A stretch of 48,203 nucleotides of DNA from Allosalinactinospora lopnorensis (GTDB lineage: Bacteria; Actinomycetota; Actinomycetes; Streptosporangiales; Streptosporangiaceae). The translations under genes were made by a program, and so were the position numbers. The stretch spans positions 1 through 48,203 of the forward strand of contig NZ_LAJC01000043.1 of assembly GCF_000981225.1 (NCBI RefSeq), written 5' to 3'. Positions 1 through 9,525 of the stretch are shown one piece after another. Under the pieces are notes generated by a model. It saw nothing but the letters and a program-made list of their open reading frames with translations. It did no database searches and was not told the origin of the DNA. Each line of letters opens with the position of its first letter. Within the stretch, counting starts at the first letter, position 1.

Positions 1-946
1 ACTCGACCCTGTTCAGCGCGAGGAGGCTGACCAGGTCGTAGGCGACATGCGACGCCGCTGTCGCGGTGATCTGCGCGTGATCGTACGCCGGAGCCACCTC
101 GACCACGTCGGCTCCCACCAGGTGGCAGCCGGCCAGTCCACGCAGGATCTCCAGCAGTTCCCGGCTGCTGAGTCCACCCGCCTCGGGGGTGCCCGTCCCC
201 GGCGCGTAGGCCGGATCCAGCACGTCGACGTCCACCGACACATACACCGGGCGCGACCCCACACGCTCCCGCAACGCCTGGGAGACGGCGTCCACCCCCT
301 GGCGCAGCACGTCGGCCGCGGTGACGATGCCGAACCCGAACCGGCGATCCTCCTGCAGGTCCCGCGGCCCATACAACGGGCCGCGTGTCCCCACATGGCA
401 GATCGCCTCGGTGTCGAGTACCCCTTCCTCCACCGCCCTGCGGAATGGGGTCCCGTGCGTGTAGGGCTCGCCGAAGTAGGTGTCCCAAGTGTCCAGGTGG
501 GCGTCGAAATGCACCATCGCCACCGGCCCGTACCGCCGGTGCAGGGAACGCAGCAGCGGCAGCGCGATCGTGTGGTCCCCGCCCAGGACCACCATCCGGG
601 TGCCGGCCCGCGCGTAACCGTCGGCGGCCGCGTCCACGGTCTCGATCGCCTCACTGATCGAGAACGGGTTCACCGCGATGTCGCCCCCATCGGCCACCTG
701 CACCTTGGCGAACGGCGCCACGTCCAGGGCCGGGTGGTAGGGCCGTAGCAGCCGGCTGGCTTCCCGGATCCCCGCGGGGCCGAACCGCGCCCCCGGCCGG
801 TAGGAGACCCCGGTGTCGAAGGGCACCCCCACGACCGCGATGTCGGCGGCACCGACCTCGTCGAGCCCCGGCAGGCGCGCGAACGTCGCAGGCCCCGCGA
901 AGCGCGGCACCCTGCTGGAATCCGTCGGTCCGATCGGAGAGGTCAT
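1..946 (-). CDS. speB: Agmatinase / ureohydrolase family protein (3' end outside window)
   Basis: This is a ureohydrolase of the arginase/agmatinase family, which hydrolyses a guanidino compound (agmatine, guanidinobutyrate or similar) to urea and an amine at a di-manganese site in the cytoplasm. Reading the minus strand gives 315 residues with no stop before the window edge, almost the full family length of about 320. The metal ligands are all visible: H125 in GGDH, D148/H150/D152 in HFDAHLD, and D239/D241 in SVDVDVLDP. The ATG at 946 follows GTGAGGAACGGCCAC, a good ribosome binding site. It diverges from a PucR regulator across about 235 bp, so that regulator is a natural candidate to control it. 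The family is certain; the exact substrate cannot be read from sequence. Confidence 0.9.
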   Translation of the reverse strand, partial: MTSPIGPTDSSRVPRFAGPATFARLPGLDEVGAADIAVVGVPFDTGVSYRPGARFGPAGIREASRLLRPYHPALDVAPFAKVQVADGGDIAVNPFSISEAIETVDAAADGYARAGTRMVVLGGDHTIALPLLRSLHRRYGPVAMVHFDAHLDTWDTYFGEPYTHGTPFRRAVEEGVLDTEAICHVGTRGPLYGPRDLQEDRRFGFGIVTAADVLRQGVDAVSQALRERVGSRPVYVSVDVDVLDPAYAPGTGTPEAGGLSSRELLEILRGLAGCHLVGADVVEVAPAYDHAQITATAASHVAYDLVSLLALNRVE

Positions 947-1181
947 GTGGCCGTTCCTCACTGTCTCTTCACTGTTCCACTCCCCCGCCCGGCCCCGTAT
1001 GGAGCGCGGGCGCTACCGCTGGATCCGCACGGCTCCAGCTCCGAAGCCTCCTGCATGCTAGGTGGCGATTACACTCCGGATAAGTAGACGGATGGCACCG
1101 CTCTCCCGGTGCGTCTGTGCGATTCGACCCACCGCCGTTGGGCGGAGAACGCTACGGCCGGGTGTGAGCGGGGAGAACCAC

Positions 1182-2771
1182 GTGCGAACGGATACCGGCG
1201 GCCGTGACGGCGCCCAGGAGCGGCAGACGATCCCACTGCACGCGGTGACCGCGGGCCGACCGGAGCTCGCGCTGCGCACTCTCGTCACGGTCGCCGGCGC
1301 GGGGCCGCGCATCAGGTGGACGGCCATCAGCGAGGTCGCCGATCCGGTACCCTATGTGAACGGCGGCGAGCTGCTGCTGACGGCCGGGGTGAACATCCCC
1401 ACGACAGGGCCCGACATCGACCGCTACGTTGCGAGCCTGGTGGAGGCCGGGGTCAGCGCCCTCGGGTTCGGAGTCACGCCGGTTTACGACACCGTTCCCG
1501 CGGAACTCGTCGAGCGGTGCCGCGCGCACGGCCTGCCCCTCCTGGAAGTGCCGGGTACCACCCCCTTCGTCGCCGTCAGCCAGGCCGTGGGCGAGGCGCT
1601 GGAGGAGCTGCACCTGGAGGACCTGCGCCGGCTCGGCGCGGCACACCGTGCCCTCACCAGGGCGGTAACAGCGGACGACCCGGCCGGCCGGGTCGTCCGG
1701 GCGCTCGCCGAGGCACTGGAATGCTGGACGGCGCTGGTCAGCGGCACGGAGACCACCCGCGGCGCGGCGGTGCCGCCGCTCAACGACGAGGTCCTGGGAC
1801 TTGTCGGCAAGCTGCGCGAGCCCCGAGGGCCGCGCAGCGCCAAGGCGCGCCTGGGAGCCGACGAACTGTTCCTGCACACCGTCGGCGAGCCCCCGGAGGA
1901 GACCGGGGTGCTGATCATCGGCCGCCCCTCCCCCATAGGGGTGACCGACCGCGCGGTGCTCGGGACGGCCGTGGCACTGCTCAGGCTGGTGGCGCGGGAG
2001 GAAGCGGGCTCCGACCGGGCCCTGCGGCAGTTGGCCGCCCGGCTGCTCCTGGACTCCGCCTCCGGCGACGGCATCACTCCCCTGCTGCGCGAGCTGACCG
2101 CGGGGGACGCCGCGGCCTACCGCGTCCTGCACGCCGAACGGGTCGACCGCAGGCAGGGCCGCCCCGCTTCAGACGGCGCGCTCTCCTCCTTGCTCGGTAC
2201 CGATCTCGTCGACGCCCCCGGACCTGACGGCGGCGACACGGTCCGCGCGGTACTGGCCGACCCCGGCGACTCCGCGGCGAGCCTCCTCGCCGAACTGCGG
2301 AGCAGGGGATGGCTGGCCGCTCTGAGCGACCCCGCCGGCCCCGACTGCCTCGCCGACGCGAGCCGCCGTGCCGCCTCGCTCCTGGAACGCGCGCGTTCCG
2401 CCGGAGCGCCGCAGGCCTGGTCGGACGGTTCCGACCCGTTGGAGGCCGCGCTGGATCCGGAACTGGCCCGCAGTGCCGCTCGAACGATCCTGGGGCCGCT
2501 CGCCGCGGACACCGAATCGGCCGCGAGCCTGCGGGCGACGTTGCGGGTATGGCTGGCTCGGCACGGCAATTGGGACCGCACCGCCGCCGACCTGGACTCC
2601 CACCGCAACAGCGTGCGCTACCGGATCGGCCGCATCGAACGCGACCTCGGGGTCGACCTCGCCGACCCCGAGCACCGGATGCGCCTGTGGTTCGCCCTCA
2701 CGCGCCTGGACCGGAGGCCCGGGGACCAGGCCCCAGGTGCCGGCGGGAGGGGCGCAGGTCAGGGTTGTTGA
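1182..2771 (+). CDS. PucR family transcriptional regulator
   Basis: A 529-residue regulator with the PucR layout. The N-terminal ligand-sensing domain (about residues 15-140) contains VNGGELLLTAG and GLPLLEVPGTTPFV, as in purine-catabolism regulators. A poorly conserved middle follows, then a C-terminal helix-turn-helix of the PucR/CdaR kind near residues 460-510 (HGNWDRTAADLDSHRNSVRY). I chose the GTG at 1182 because GGGGAGAA lies just upstream; the frame stays open further 5' but without a binding site. The protein probably controls nitrogen or purine/guanidine catabolism and may regulate the divergent agmatinase; this is inferred from position only. Its last codons overlap the end of the convergent TetR gene by about 13 nt. 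Confidence 0.88.
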   Translation: MRTDTGGRDGAQERQTIPLHAVTAGRPELALRTLVTVAGAGPRIRWTAISEVADPVPYVNGGELLLTAGVNIPTTGPDIDRYVASLVEAGVSALGFGVTPVYDTVPAELVERCRAHGLPLLEVPGTTPFVAVSQAVGEALEELHLEDLRRLGAAHRALTRAVTADDPAGRVVRALAEALECWTALVSGTETTRGAAVPPLNDEVLGLVGKLREPRGPRSAKARLGADELFLHTVGEPPEETGVLIIGRPSPIGVTDRAVLGTAVALLRLVAREEAGSDRALRQLAARLLLDSASGDGITPLLRELTAGDAAAYRVLHAERVDRRQGRPASDGALSSLLGTDLVDAPGPDGGDTVRAVLADPGDSAASLLAELRSRGWLAALSDPAGPDCLADASRRAASLLERARSAGAPQAWSDGSDPLEAALDPELARSAARTILGPLAADTESAASLRATLRVWLARHGNWDRTAADLDSHRNSVRYRIGRIERDLGVDLADPEHRMRLWFALTRLDRRPGDQAPGAGGRGAGQGC

Positions 2772-3394
2772 ATATCGCCGGTGTGGAAGCGTTCCACACC
2801 GGCGAGCGCGAGGTTCATCACCCGCTCCGAAAGGCTCTCCGGAGTCTCCTCCGGATTCTCCAGTAGCCATTCGGTGAGCGCGTCGGCGGCGCCCGCCGCC
2901 ATGCGCGCCAGGATCTCGGCGTCCCTCTGGGCGATGATTCGTTCGCCTCCGGGCAGCTCCGTCCCGGCCACCACCAGGGCGGTGATCTCGTCCATGACCC
3001 GGCGGCGCGCTTCGGCGATCTCCTTGGAGAAAGGCTCGCCCTGGGTCCTGGCCTGCTGGTAGAGCACCTTCCAGCTGTCGCGGTTGTCCGCCACGAACCG
3101 GAAGAACGTCCCAAGCCCCTGCCACAGTCCGAGCTCGGGAGGGTCATAGGGGCGGACGGCCTCGCGCAGCGCCCGAACCAGCCGGTCGGCCTCCCTGTGG
3201 ATACAGGCGGTGAAGACCCCCTCCTTGGAACCGAGGTAGATGTAGACCATCGGTTTGGAGATGCCCGCAGCCTCGGCGATCTCCTCGACGCTGGAGGTGT
3301 GGTACCCGGAGCGGGAGAACACCTGCACAGCGGCATCGATCATCTGCTGTTCCCGAATCTGACGCGGCAACCGCTTCTGCTGTCTTGTGACCAC
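2759..3394 (-). CDS. TetR/AcrR family transcriptional regulator
   Basis: A cytoplasmic one-component repressor of about 211 residues. The N-terminal TetR DNA-binding domain is clear: QQMIDAAVQVFSRSGYHTSS, then EEIAEAAGISKPMVYIYLGS, the recognition helix and its YxYxxSK-type end. The C-terminal two thirds is helical and variable, so the ligand is unknown. The GTG at 3394 has AGGAAG just upstream, with tight spacing. The frame is open back to a TTG at 3424 with no obvious binding site, so the start is uncertain. Upstream, near 3431-3443, lies the palindrome TATGCATA, a possible autoregulatory operator. The last codons (VERFHTGDIQ) are written inside a perfect hairpin that probably terminates both this gene and the convergent pucR-type gene. 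Confidence 0.85.
   Translation of the reverse strand: MVTRQQKRLPRQIREQQMIDAAVQVFSRSGYHTSSVEEIAEAAGISKPMVYIYLGSKEGVFTACIHREADRLVRALREAVRPYDPPELGLWQGLGTFFRFVADNRDSWKVLYQQARTQGEPFSKEIAEARRRVMDEITALVVAGTELPGGERIIAQRDAEILARMAAGAADALTEWLLENPEETPESLSERVMNLALAGVERFHTGDIQQP
2775..2805. terminator. Perfect 14-bp hairpin between convergent genes, inside the TetR coding end
   Basis: TCGCCGGTGTGGAA and TTCCACACCGGCGA form a perfect 14-bp stem around the loop GCG, starting 3 nt after the PucR-gene stop. On the minus strand it is followed by ATATTCAACAA, weakly A/T-rich. It probably acts as a bidirectional terminator while also encoding the last residues of the TetR protein. Confidence 0.7.
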
Positions 3395-3424
3395 GCTTCC
3401 TGACCCTACCGACCGCCTTGACAA

Positions 3425-3831
3425 CAGTATGTATGCATAAAATCACTCAGCGCGTGGTATACGTGCTGTAACGGTTACGATACGCAAAAATAACCACGCT
3501 CGTGGCACTCGCCACATTGAGCGCTGTGCCGAAATCGAGTAGTAGGAGGCCCGGATTGAGCATGACGCACCCGGCGCTTCGGCGCTTCCCGGCCATCCGC
3601 GCACTCCGGCATGAGGGGGGCACTGCGGGCTCCACCCCCGCCAACGGCGGTCCGGTATGACCGCGCCCGTCCCCGACCGCTTCCCACTCCGTTGCGGAAC
3701 GGAGCGGTCGGTGGCACGCGGCCAGGCCGGCCACCAGGACGCGGCAACCTCTGAACGGCCCACCGCCGGAACCGGCCGCCGGACCGCGGTCCGGCGGCTG
3801 CCTCGTTCTCTCCGAACAAGGAGCAGGAAAC
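3425..3831. promoter_or_regulatory. Intergenic region between the TetR gene and the protease, rich in palindromes
   Basis: No gene was recognised here. It holds the minus-strand promoter region of the TetR gene, the inverted repeat GTAAC-G-GTTAC at 3468-3478, a hairpin at 3687-3704 (CTCCGTT, loop GCGG, AACGGAG) that can extend through CCGACCGC at 3673 and GCGGTCGG at 3704, and a perfect 24-bp palindrome at 3775-3798 centred on GACCGCGGTC. The last two lie within about 160 nt of the protease start and could be operators or 5'-leader structures for it. Confidence 0.5.
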
Positions 3832-4967
3832 GTGCGGAAATCCTCTCTGACCACGTCACTCGGCGCGGCCGTGGCGGCCACCGGACTGCTCACCGTGGCG
3901 CCCGGAACCGCCGCGGCGTCCACGGAACCGACCGCCGGCCCATTCGAGCAGGCGCTCCAACGCGACCTCGGCCTTCCCGCGGACGAGGTGCCGCGGCTGC
4001 TCGAACAGGAGCAGCACGCCCGCGACCAGGAGCGGCGGATACGCGATACGATCGGCGGCGCCTTCGGCGGCGCCGTGTTCGACATCGAGACCCGGCAGCT
4101 CACCGTACTGGTCACCGACCCGTCGGCGGTCACCGCCGTCGAGGAGGCCGGCGCGCGGGCGAGGGTCGTGCAGTACGGCGAGGATGCGCTCGACGACATG
4201 GTCGCAGCCCTGAACGCCGAGGCCTCCTCCGCGGACCCGAACGTGCAGGGCTGGTACACCGACATCGACGCCGACACCGTTGTCGTGAGCGTCCACAACG
4301 GCGCGAGCGAGGCGGCGGAGGGGCTGGTGGCCGACGCCGGTGTGGAGGCCGACGCGGTACGTGTCACAGAGGGGGCCGCCGCGCCCCGGGTGTTCGCCCC
4401 GATCATCGGGGGCAACGGCTACATCATCGACGGCGCCGGCCAGTGCTCCGTCGGCTTCTCGGCCGAGAGCGACGACGAGAGCGGATTCGTCACCGCCGGC
4501 CACTGCGGTTCCGCCGGCACCCCCGTGGAAGGAGTCGACGGCGGCAATGGAACCGTCGCCGGCTCCACCTTCCCCGGGCGCGACACGGATGGGTCGTCAC
4601 CGACGACGACTGGTCCCCGACGCCCTATGTCAACGACTACGACGGCGGCGAGGTGGCCGTCACCGGGAGCGAGGAGGCCCAGGTCGGCGCCTCCATCTGC
4701 CGGTCCGGAGCCACCACCGGCTGGCGCTGCGGCACCGTCGAGGCGAAGAACCAGACCGTGACCTACCCCCAAGGGGTCGTCTACGGCCTGACCCGCACCG
4801 ACGCCTGCGCCGAGCCCGGTGACTCCGGAGGATCGTTCGTCAGCGGCGACCAGGCCCAAGGGGTCACCTCCGGCGGCTCGGGCGACTGCAGCTCCGACGG
4901 TGTCACCTTCTTCCAGCCGGTCGCGCCCATCCTCGAGGAATGGGACCTGGAGCTGTTCACCGACTGA
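3832..4967 (+). pseudogene. Secreted streptogrisin-type S1 serine protease precursor, frame broken once
   Basis: A chymotrypsin-fold protease made as a prepro-enzyme and secreted. Residues 1-30 are a Sec signal peptide (GTG start behind AAGGAG). Residues 36-185 match the alpha-lytic-protease prodomain that folds and inhibits the enzyme. The mature part starts near residue 191 (IIGGNGYI). Catalytic H224 sits in TAGHC and D251 in FPGRD, both in the first frame. The rest, including GDSGGS with the nucleophile, reads in the -1 frame from about 4587. The gene lacks one base at 4585-4587: GAC-TAC-GGA-TGG (DYGW, the family sequence after the catalytic Asp) appears as GACACGGATGG. Repaired, it would be about 378 residues. 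It is either a sequencing error or a recent null allele; I favour the error because both halves are otherwise intact. Confidence 0.85.
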
Positions 4968-4972
4968 TCCGT

Positions 4973-5004
4973 GCCCGGCACGGGTGCCACCGGCCGTGCC
5001 GGGC
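4973..5004. terminator. Terminator hairpin after the protease gene
   Basis: GCCCGGCACGG and CCGTGCCGGGC form a perfect 11-bp stem with a 10-nt loop, beginning 5 nt after the protease stop. There is no T-tract, which is common for actinomycete hairpin terminators. It also lies between the convergent protease and DUF6221 genes. Confidence 0.65.
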
Positions 5005-5036
5005 CCGCCGCGGCCTGCGGAGGAAGCGGCAGAGGC

Positions 5037-5366
5037 TCAGGACTCCCAGGTCCGATCGTAGTCAGGGTGGTCGGAGTAGACGGACGCGAGGTGCTTCAGG
5101 GCCTCGCGCCACGCCCAGAGCGCCGAAAGGGTGCCGTCCGCGTCGGCCGGGTCCGGTCCCCTCCCCTGTCCATGGGCCGCGCTCGCCTGGACGGCGACCA
5201 CCGAGGTGCACGCACGATAGGCCTCCTGATAGCCGGCCACGATACGCCGTTTCGCCCGGATGTCCGCGAGCGCGCGCTGCCGTTCGCGCTGCCCTGGAAA
5301 GCTCCCGCGATAGGCGTTCCACTCGTCCTCTCCGAGGCGCTCCTCGAGGAACTCGACAATGGTCAC
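5037..5366 (-). CDS. DUF6221 family protein
   Basis: A small protein of about 109 residues with no signal peptide or membrane segment. It matches the DUF6221 family, common in actinomycetes and of unknown function: the start TIVEFLEERLGEDEWNAY, the central AKRRIVAGYQEAY, and the closing YSDHPDYDRTW, which is the family's typical C-terminus. I chose the GTG at 5366 (protein starting VTIVEFL, the usual start for the family); a TTG two codons upstream is the alternative. The gene is convergent with the protease and divergent from the alcohol dehydrogenase. I infer no function. Confidence 0.72.
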   Translation of the reverse strand: MTIVEFLEERLGEDEWNAYRGSFPGQRERQRALADIRAKRRIVAGYQEAYRACTSVVAVQASAAHGQGRGPDPADADGTLSALWAWREALKHLASVYSDHPDYDRTWES

Positions 5367-5550
5367 CGCCAACCCCGCCTCTCACATGGTTACGCGACTC
5401 TACCGACGTTCCACGCCACATGCCCGGTTCCACCCCGGCGGTGAACCGGCGCGAGCCTGCCCTCCGACCGAGGCTACGACGCGGTCATAGCCGTCCTATA
5501 CCCGGGAACCGGTGTTCACCGAGCGTTCCCGGACGCCCCTTCTGGTTACC

Positions 5551-5569
5551 GACCAGTTGGTCTTATAGG
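5551..5569 (+). promoter_or_regulatory. Candidate operator and -10 upstream of the alcohol dehydrogenase
   Basis: The imperfect palindrome GACCA-GT-TGGTC (5551-5562) is followed directly by TTATAGG, a plausible -10 element (TATAGG). A repressor bound here would block the promoter of the dehydrogenase and acyl-CoA synthetase pair. No clear -35 was seen. Confidence 0.4.
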
Positions 5570-5614
5570 GTCTTCAGCACGTCGGACAGAGCAGGACGCA
5601 CCCGGGAGACACCG

Positions 5615-6704
5615 ATGACCACGACTGTCAAGGCCGCAGTCTTCACCGGCAGCGGTGAGGCGCCGCGTATCGACGAAGTGGCGCTGCCCGATCCCGGACC
5701 GGGTCAGGTCCGGGTCCGCCTCGCGGCAGCGGGCGTCTGCCACTCCGACCTGTCGCTGTCCGACGGCACCCTCCCGCAGCCGATGCCCGCCGTGCTCGGT
5801 CACGAAGGGGTGGGCACGGTCGAGGCGACCGGTCCCGGCGCGGAGGGAGTCGAGCCCGGCCAGCGGGCCATCCTCAACTGGGCGCCGCCGTGCCGCTCCT
5901 GCTGGTTCTGCGAGCACGGCGAGCCCTACCTGTGCGAATACGCCACCGAAGCGGCCCGGAATCCCTACGCAGCCCTGTCCGACGGGACGCCCGTCTACGC
6001 GGGCCTGGGAACGGCCGCGTTCGCCGAAGCAACGATCGTGCCGGCCAAGGCGATCGTCCCGCTGCCCGAAGGCTCGACACCGGTGCCGCCGCGCTCCTGG
6101 GGTGCGCGGTGCTGACCGGATGGGGCGCCGTCACCAACTCCGCGAAGGTCCGTGCGGGCGACTCCGTGGCCGTCGTCGGCCTGGGCGGGGTCGGGTTGGC
6201 CGCCGTGCAGGCCGCGCGGCTCGCCGGTGCCGATCCGGTGATCGCTGTCGACCTCTCCCCGGACAAGGAGGGGCTGGCGCGCGAGACGGGGGCGACCCAC
6301 TTCGCGACCGCGAGCGACACGCTGGCGAAGGAGGTCCGGGCGCTCACCGGCGGCCGCGGGGTGGACCACGCGTTCGAGGTCGTCGGGTCCTCCAAGGCCA
6401 TCCGCACGGCCTGGAGCATGACCCGGCGCGGGGGGAGCACGACCGTTGTCGGAGTCGGCGCGAAGGAGGACATAGCGGGGTTCAGCGCCCTGGAACTCTT
6501 CCACTTCGCCCGCACCCTGCGCGGCTGCGTGTACGGATCCTGCGACCCGGCCCGCGACATCCCTGTTCTTGCGGGGCACGTGCGCGATGGCGGCATCGAT
6601 CCCGCGGCCTGGTGACCGATGAGATCGCTCTCGACGACCTCCCCGATGCCTTCCGGCGGATGCGGGACGGCAAAGGCGCACGCTCGCTGATCCGGTTCGA
6701 CTGA
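5615..6704 (+). pseudogene. Zinc-dependent medium-chain alcohol dehydrogenase, frame broken twice
   Basis: A cytoplasmic NAD(P)-dependent MDR-family alcohol dehydrogenase. Catalytic-zinc residues appear in GVCHSD and GHEG. The structural-zinc loop is complete, with four cysteines in CRSCWFCEHGEPYLC. The Rossmann motif is GLGGVGLAAVQAARLAGA. The product is split over three frames: residues 1-153 in the first, then from DTGAAALLG in the -1 frame (base missing near 6071-6073, PEG-L-DTG), then from RGLVTDEI in the next -1 frame (base missing near 6601-6602). With both bases restored it gives one normal protein of about 363 residues ending in SLIRFD. The ATG follows CGGGAG. An acyl-CoA synthetase starts about 80 bp downstream, suggesting alcohol/aldehyde oxidation followed by acid activation. 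The two breaks are probably sequence errors. Confidence 0.83.
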
Positions 6705-6783
6705 CAGGGCGGAGCGGTCCGCGGTCGCCGTCCCGCCCCTTGCTCCCCGGGCCCTGCCGGGGAACCGATCGATCGGAGTGGAC

Positions 6784-8514
6784 ATGACGGATCCGAACAT
6801 CCCGCGCCCGCTGCGTTCGTTGGCAGCGGTCACCACCCGGCTTCTCACCGGCGGCAGCCCGTTCGAAACGGACACGGCCGAGATCAGCGGCAGACCCACC
6901 CGCGTCTGGAGACACGCCCCTTCGCACCTGCGCGCCTGCCTGGAGGCCAGCCTGGAGCACGGCGACACGCCCGCCCTGGTGTACGGCGAGGAGAGGATGT
7001 CCCACGCCGAGTACTACCGGACCGCGGCCACGCTGGCGCACCGGCTCGTCGACGTCTACGGGGTGGCCGAGGGCGACCGGGTCGCGGTGGCCATGCGGAA
7101 CTACCCCGAGTGGGTGGTCGCGTTCTTCGCCACGGTGAGCATCGGCGCGATCGTGGTGCCCCTCAACTCGTGGTGGACCGCCGATGAGCTGGAGTTCGGC
7201 CTGGCAGACAGCGGCGCCAAACTGCTCGTCGCCGACGGCGAGCGGATCGAGCGCCTGGCCGGTGCGCTGCCCGGACTCGCGATCCCCGCCCTCGCCGTAC
7301 GCGCGGACGGCCCTCTGCCAGAGGGCATCCGGACATGGAGGGAGGTGCTCGGCGAGATCCCCGGCGACGCACGGCTGCCCGCGGCCGCCCCTACTCCGGA
7401 CGACCCGGCGACCATCTTCTACACATCGGGGACCACGGGCGTGCCGAAAGGGGCGGTCGGCTCGCACCGCAACATGGTCACCAACATCGTCTCAGGGGAG
7501 TTCACCCGGGCCCGCGCGCTCATGCGGCTCGGCCTGGAACTGAGCGGTTACCAGGCGTTCCGGGACGCGCTGCCCACTCCGTCGATCCTGTGCGCGCTGC
7601 CGTTGTTCCACACCACCGGGGCGCAAACGGTCATGCTGCCCACGCTCTACAGGGGCGGTGCCCTGGTGCTGATGTACAAGTGGGAGACCGAGGAGGCGCT
7701 GCGGTTGATCGAACGGGAGCGGATCACCTCGATCACCGCCGTTCCCGCGATGATCTCGCAGCTGCTGGCCTTTCCCCGGCTCACCGACTACGACCTGTCC
7801 AGCCTGCTCGTCCTTGGCAGCGGCGGTGCGCCGGCGCCCCCGGCACTGGTTTCGCGCGCTCGCAGTACCCTGCACGAACTCCTGCTCGGCCAGGGGTACG
7901 GACTGACCGAATGCTCGGCGACCGCAGTGGTCAACGGAGGCAGCGATTACCTGCTTCGCCCGGAGAGCTGCGGGGCCCCGGTGGCCACCGTGGACGTCAA
8001 GATCGTCGATCCGGCGGGCGCGGAGCTGCCACCGGGGGAAATCGGCGAGGTCTGGCTGAACGGCCCCGGCGTGGTCCTCGGCTACTGGGGAAGACCCGAC
8101 GCCACCGCCGAGACCTTCGTCGACGGCTGGCTGCGCACCGGCGACCTTGGACACCTGGACGAGGAGGGGTTCCTCTACATCGTCGACCGCGCCAAAGACA
8201 TGATCATCCGCGGCGGGGAGAACGTCTACTGCGCCGAGGTGGAGGCCGCGATCCACGAGCACCCCGCGGTGGGTGAGGTGGCGGTGGTCGGTGTACCGCA
8301 CGACGTCTACGGCGAGGAGGTCGCAGCCGTGGTGCGGCCACTGCCCGGGTACCGGCTGGGCGCCGACGATCTGCGGCACCACTTGGAGTCGCGGATCGCC
8401 GCGTTCAAGGTCCCCGGGCACATCCGGATCACCGTGGAGGAGCTGCCGCGCAACGCCGCCGGAAAGCTGCTGAAGAAGCAGATCAAGCGGGACCAGGGCT
8501 GGGCCGAGGAGTGA
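6784..8514 (+). CDS. Acyl-CoA synthetase / AMP-dependent ligase (class I adenylate-forming)
   Basis: A 576-residue cytoplasmic enzyme of the ANL superfamily that activates a carboxylic acid with ATP and joins it to CoA. The P-loop signature YTSGTTGVPKGAVGSH lies near residue 215, the A5-type motif GYGLTECSA near 375, the A7/A8 hinge GWLRTGDLGHLDEEGFLYIV near 450, and the C-terminal lysine region NAAGKLLKKQIK near 562. The ATG at 6784 has CGGAG six bases upstream; a GTG two codons earlier overlaps that site. It probably forms one transcript with the alcohol dehydrogenase just upstream. The substrate (fatty, branched or aromatic acid) cannot be fixed. A strong hairpin follows the stop codon. 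Confidence 0.9.
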   Translation: MTDPNIPRPLRSLAAVTTRLLTGGSPFETDTAEISGRPTRVWRHAPSHLRACLEASLEHGDTPALVYGEERMSHAEYYRTAATLAHRLVDVYGVAEGDRVAVAMRNYPEWVVAFFATVSIGAIVVPLNSWWTADELEFGLADSGAKLLVADGERIERLAGALPGLAIPALAVRADGPLPEGIRTWREVLGEIPGDARLPAAAPTPDDPATIFYTSGTTGVPKGAVGSHRNMVTNIVSGEFTRARALMRLGLELSGYQAFRDALPTPSILCALPLFHTTGAQTVMLPTLYRGGALVLMYKWETEEALRLIERERITSITAVPAMISQLLAFPRLTDYDLSSLLVLGSGGAPAPPALVSRARSTLHELLLGQGYGLTECSATAVVNGGSDYLLRPESCGAPVATVDVKIVDPAGAELPPGEIGEVWLNGPGVVLGYWGRPDATAETFVDGWLRTGDLGHLDEEGFLYIVDRAKDMIIRGGENVYCAEVEAAIHEHPAVGEVAVVGVPHDVYGEEVAAVVRPLPGYRLGADDLRHHLESRIAAFKVPGHIRITVEELPRNAAGKLLKKQIKRDQGWAEE

Positions 8515-8515
8515 G

Positions 8516-8564
8516 GGCGTAGCGGGTGCCCGGGGACGGTCTGCGCCCCGGCACCCGCTACGCC
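8516..8564. terminator. Long terminator hairpin after the acyl-CoA synthetase
   Basis: GGCGTAGCGGGTGCC pairs perfectly with GGCACCCGCTACGCC and the stem continues inward through CGGGG/CCCCG with a one-base bulge, giving about 19 paired bases starting just after the stop codon. There is no T-tract. Confidence 0.75.
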
Positions 8565-8684
8565 TGACCACTCGGGAACCGGCACCTCTCCCGGTGTACC
8601 GGCGCGCCTGTCCGCTCAGGGACCGCCTGCCACATCACCGCCGGCCCTCTGCGTGGTCCGCCCCTTCGTCCGAGGGGCGTCGGG

Positions 8685-9525
8685 CTACCCTTCCTCCTCG
8701 TCGTTCGGGTCGCGGACTCCCAGCGCCGGCCCATGGTAGAACTCCTGCTCCGGTTCGTTCTCCGGGGCTCCGGGCGAAGGCGGCAGCGGGGTGGTCCTGA
8801 GGTCGGAGTCCGACACGCCCATTTCGGCCACTGCCGCGCTGACCGCGGCTCGCAGGTCGTCGAGCACCCCGTAGAGGCGGTCCCCCGGGCACTCGGTAGC
8901 GCCGAGGGCGCGGTGGCCGACGACGTTGGCCGGGCTGACTCCGTACTGGGCGACCAGCCACGCGACGGTTTCGACCAGCGAGTCCCAGAGGGCACCGGTC
9001 GGCGGTTCGGAGGTGTAGGTTCCATCGTTCTCGATACCGACGGCCTCGGAGTTGTGGTTCGCGACGTGCGCACCGACCACATGCTCACCTCTGCGGACGG
9101 CCTCCAGTGACCTGTTGCGGCCCTCCATGATGTAGCCGCCGCGGCTGATGGTGAGCTGCTGGCCGGTGTCGGACCACCCGTTGCTGTCCATGTGGTGGTC
9201 CTGGATCGAACGGGACAGCGCGAAGGCGTGCGCCTGCGAGTAGTCCGTGCTGTTCGGGGCCGCCGTGTGGTGGACGACGATGTAGTTCGGCGGTGCGGTG
9301 ACTACCTGCGGCGGCGGAGCCGAACGCGCCCCAGTCGCTCCGGGTGAAGACGGTCGGTTCGGCCTGCAGCGTGCTTGACGCGGCAGCCTCGTTCATGGAG
9401 CTTCCGAGCACCGTGGCACCGCTGAGCAGCGCGGCCCCTCCACCGAGCACCACTGCGCCCCGGAGTACGTTCCTCCTGGTCATTCCGGAACACGTAGAAG
9501 CGACACTCTTCCCATGTCGGGACAT
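8685..9525 (-). pseudogene. Tat-exported N-acetylmuramoyl-L-alanine amidase (PGRP fold), frame broken once
   Basis: A zinc amidase that cleaves the lactyl-peptide bond of peptidoglycan outside the membrane. The N-terminus carries a twin-arginine signal (MTRRNVLRGAVVLGGGAALL). The mature start TRSDWGAFG is typical of PGRP/amidase_2 domains. Zinc ligands are present: VVHHT, GHRALG and ECPGD. The signal and the first part of the domain are in one frame. From VVTAPPNYIVVHHT onward the protein reads in another frame. The change lies at about 9305-9320, within a GCCGCCGC run, and equals one extra base or two missing bases. The ATG at 9525 has GGGAGG about 10 nt upstream; another ATG at 9534 sits too close to it. 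After the domain there is an acidic tail of about 45 residues. Probably an intact gene with a sequence error. Confidence 0.82.

Noticed and set aside
1062-1181. Longer start for the PucR regulator
   Set aside because: The extra 40 codons are Arg-rich and lack family similarity, and GGGGAGAA points to the GTG at 1182.
4585-4590. Programmed -1 frameshift in the protease
   Set aside because: There is no slippery heptamer and no downstream pseudoknot. Inserting one base restores the family's DYGW, and other genes in the window show the same kind of break.
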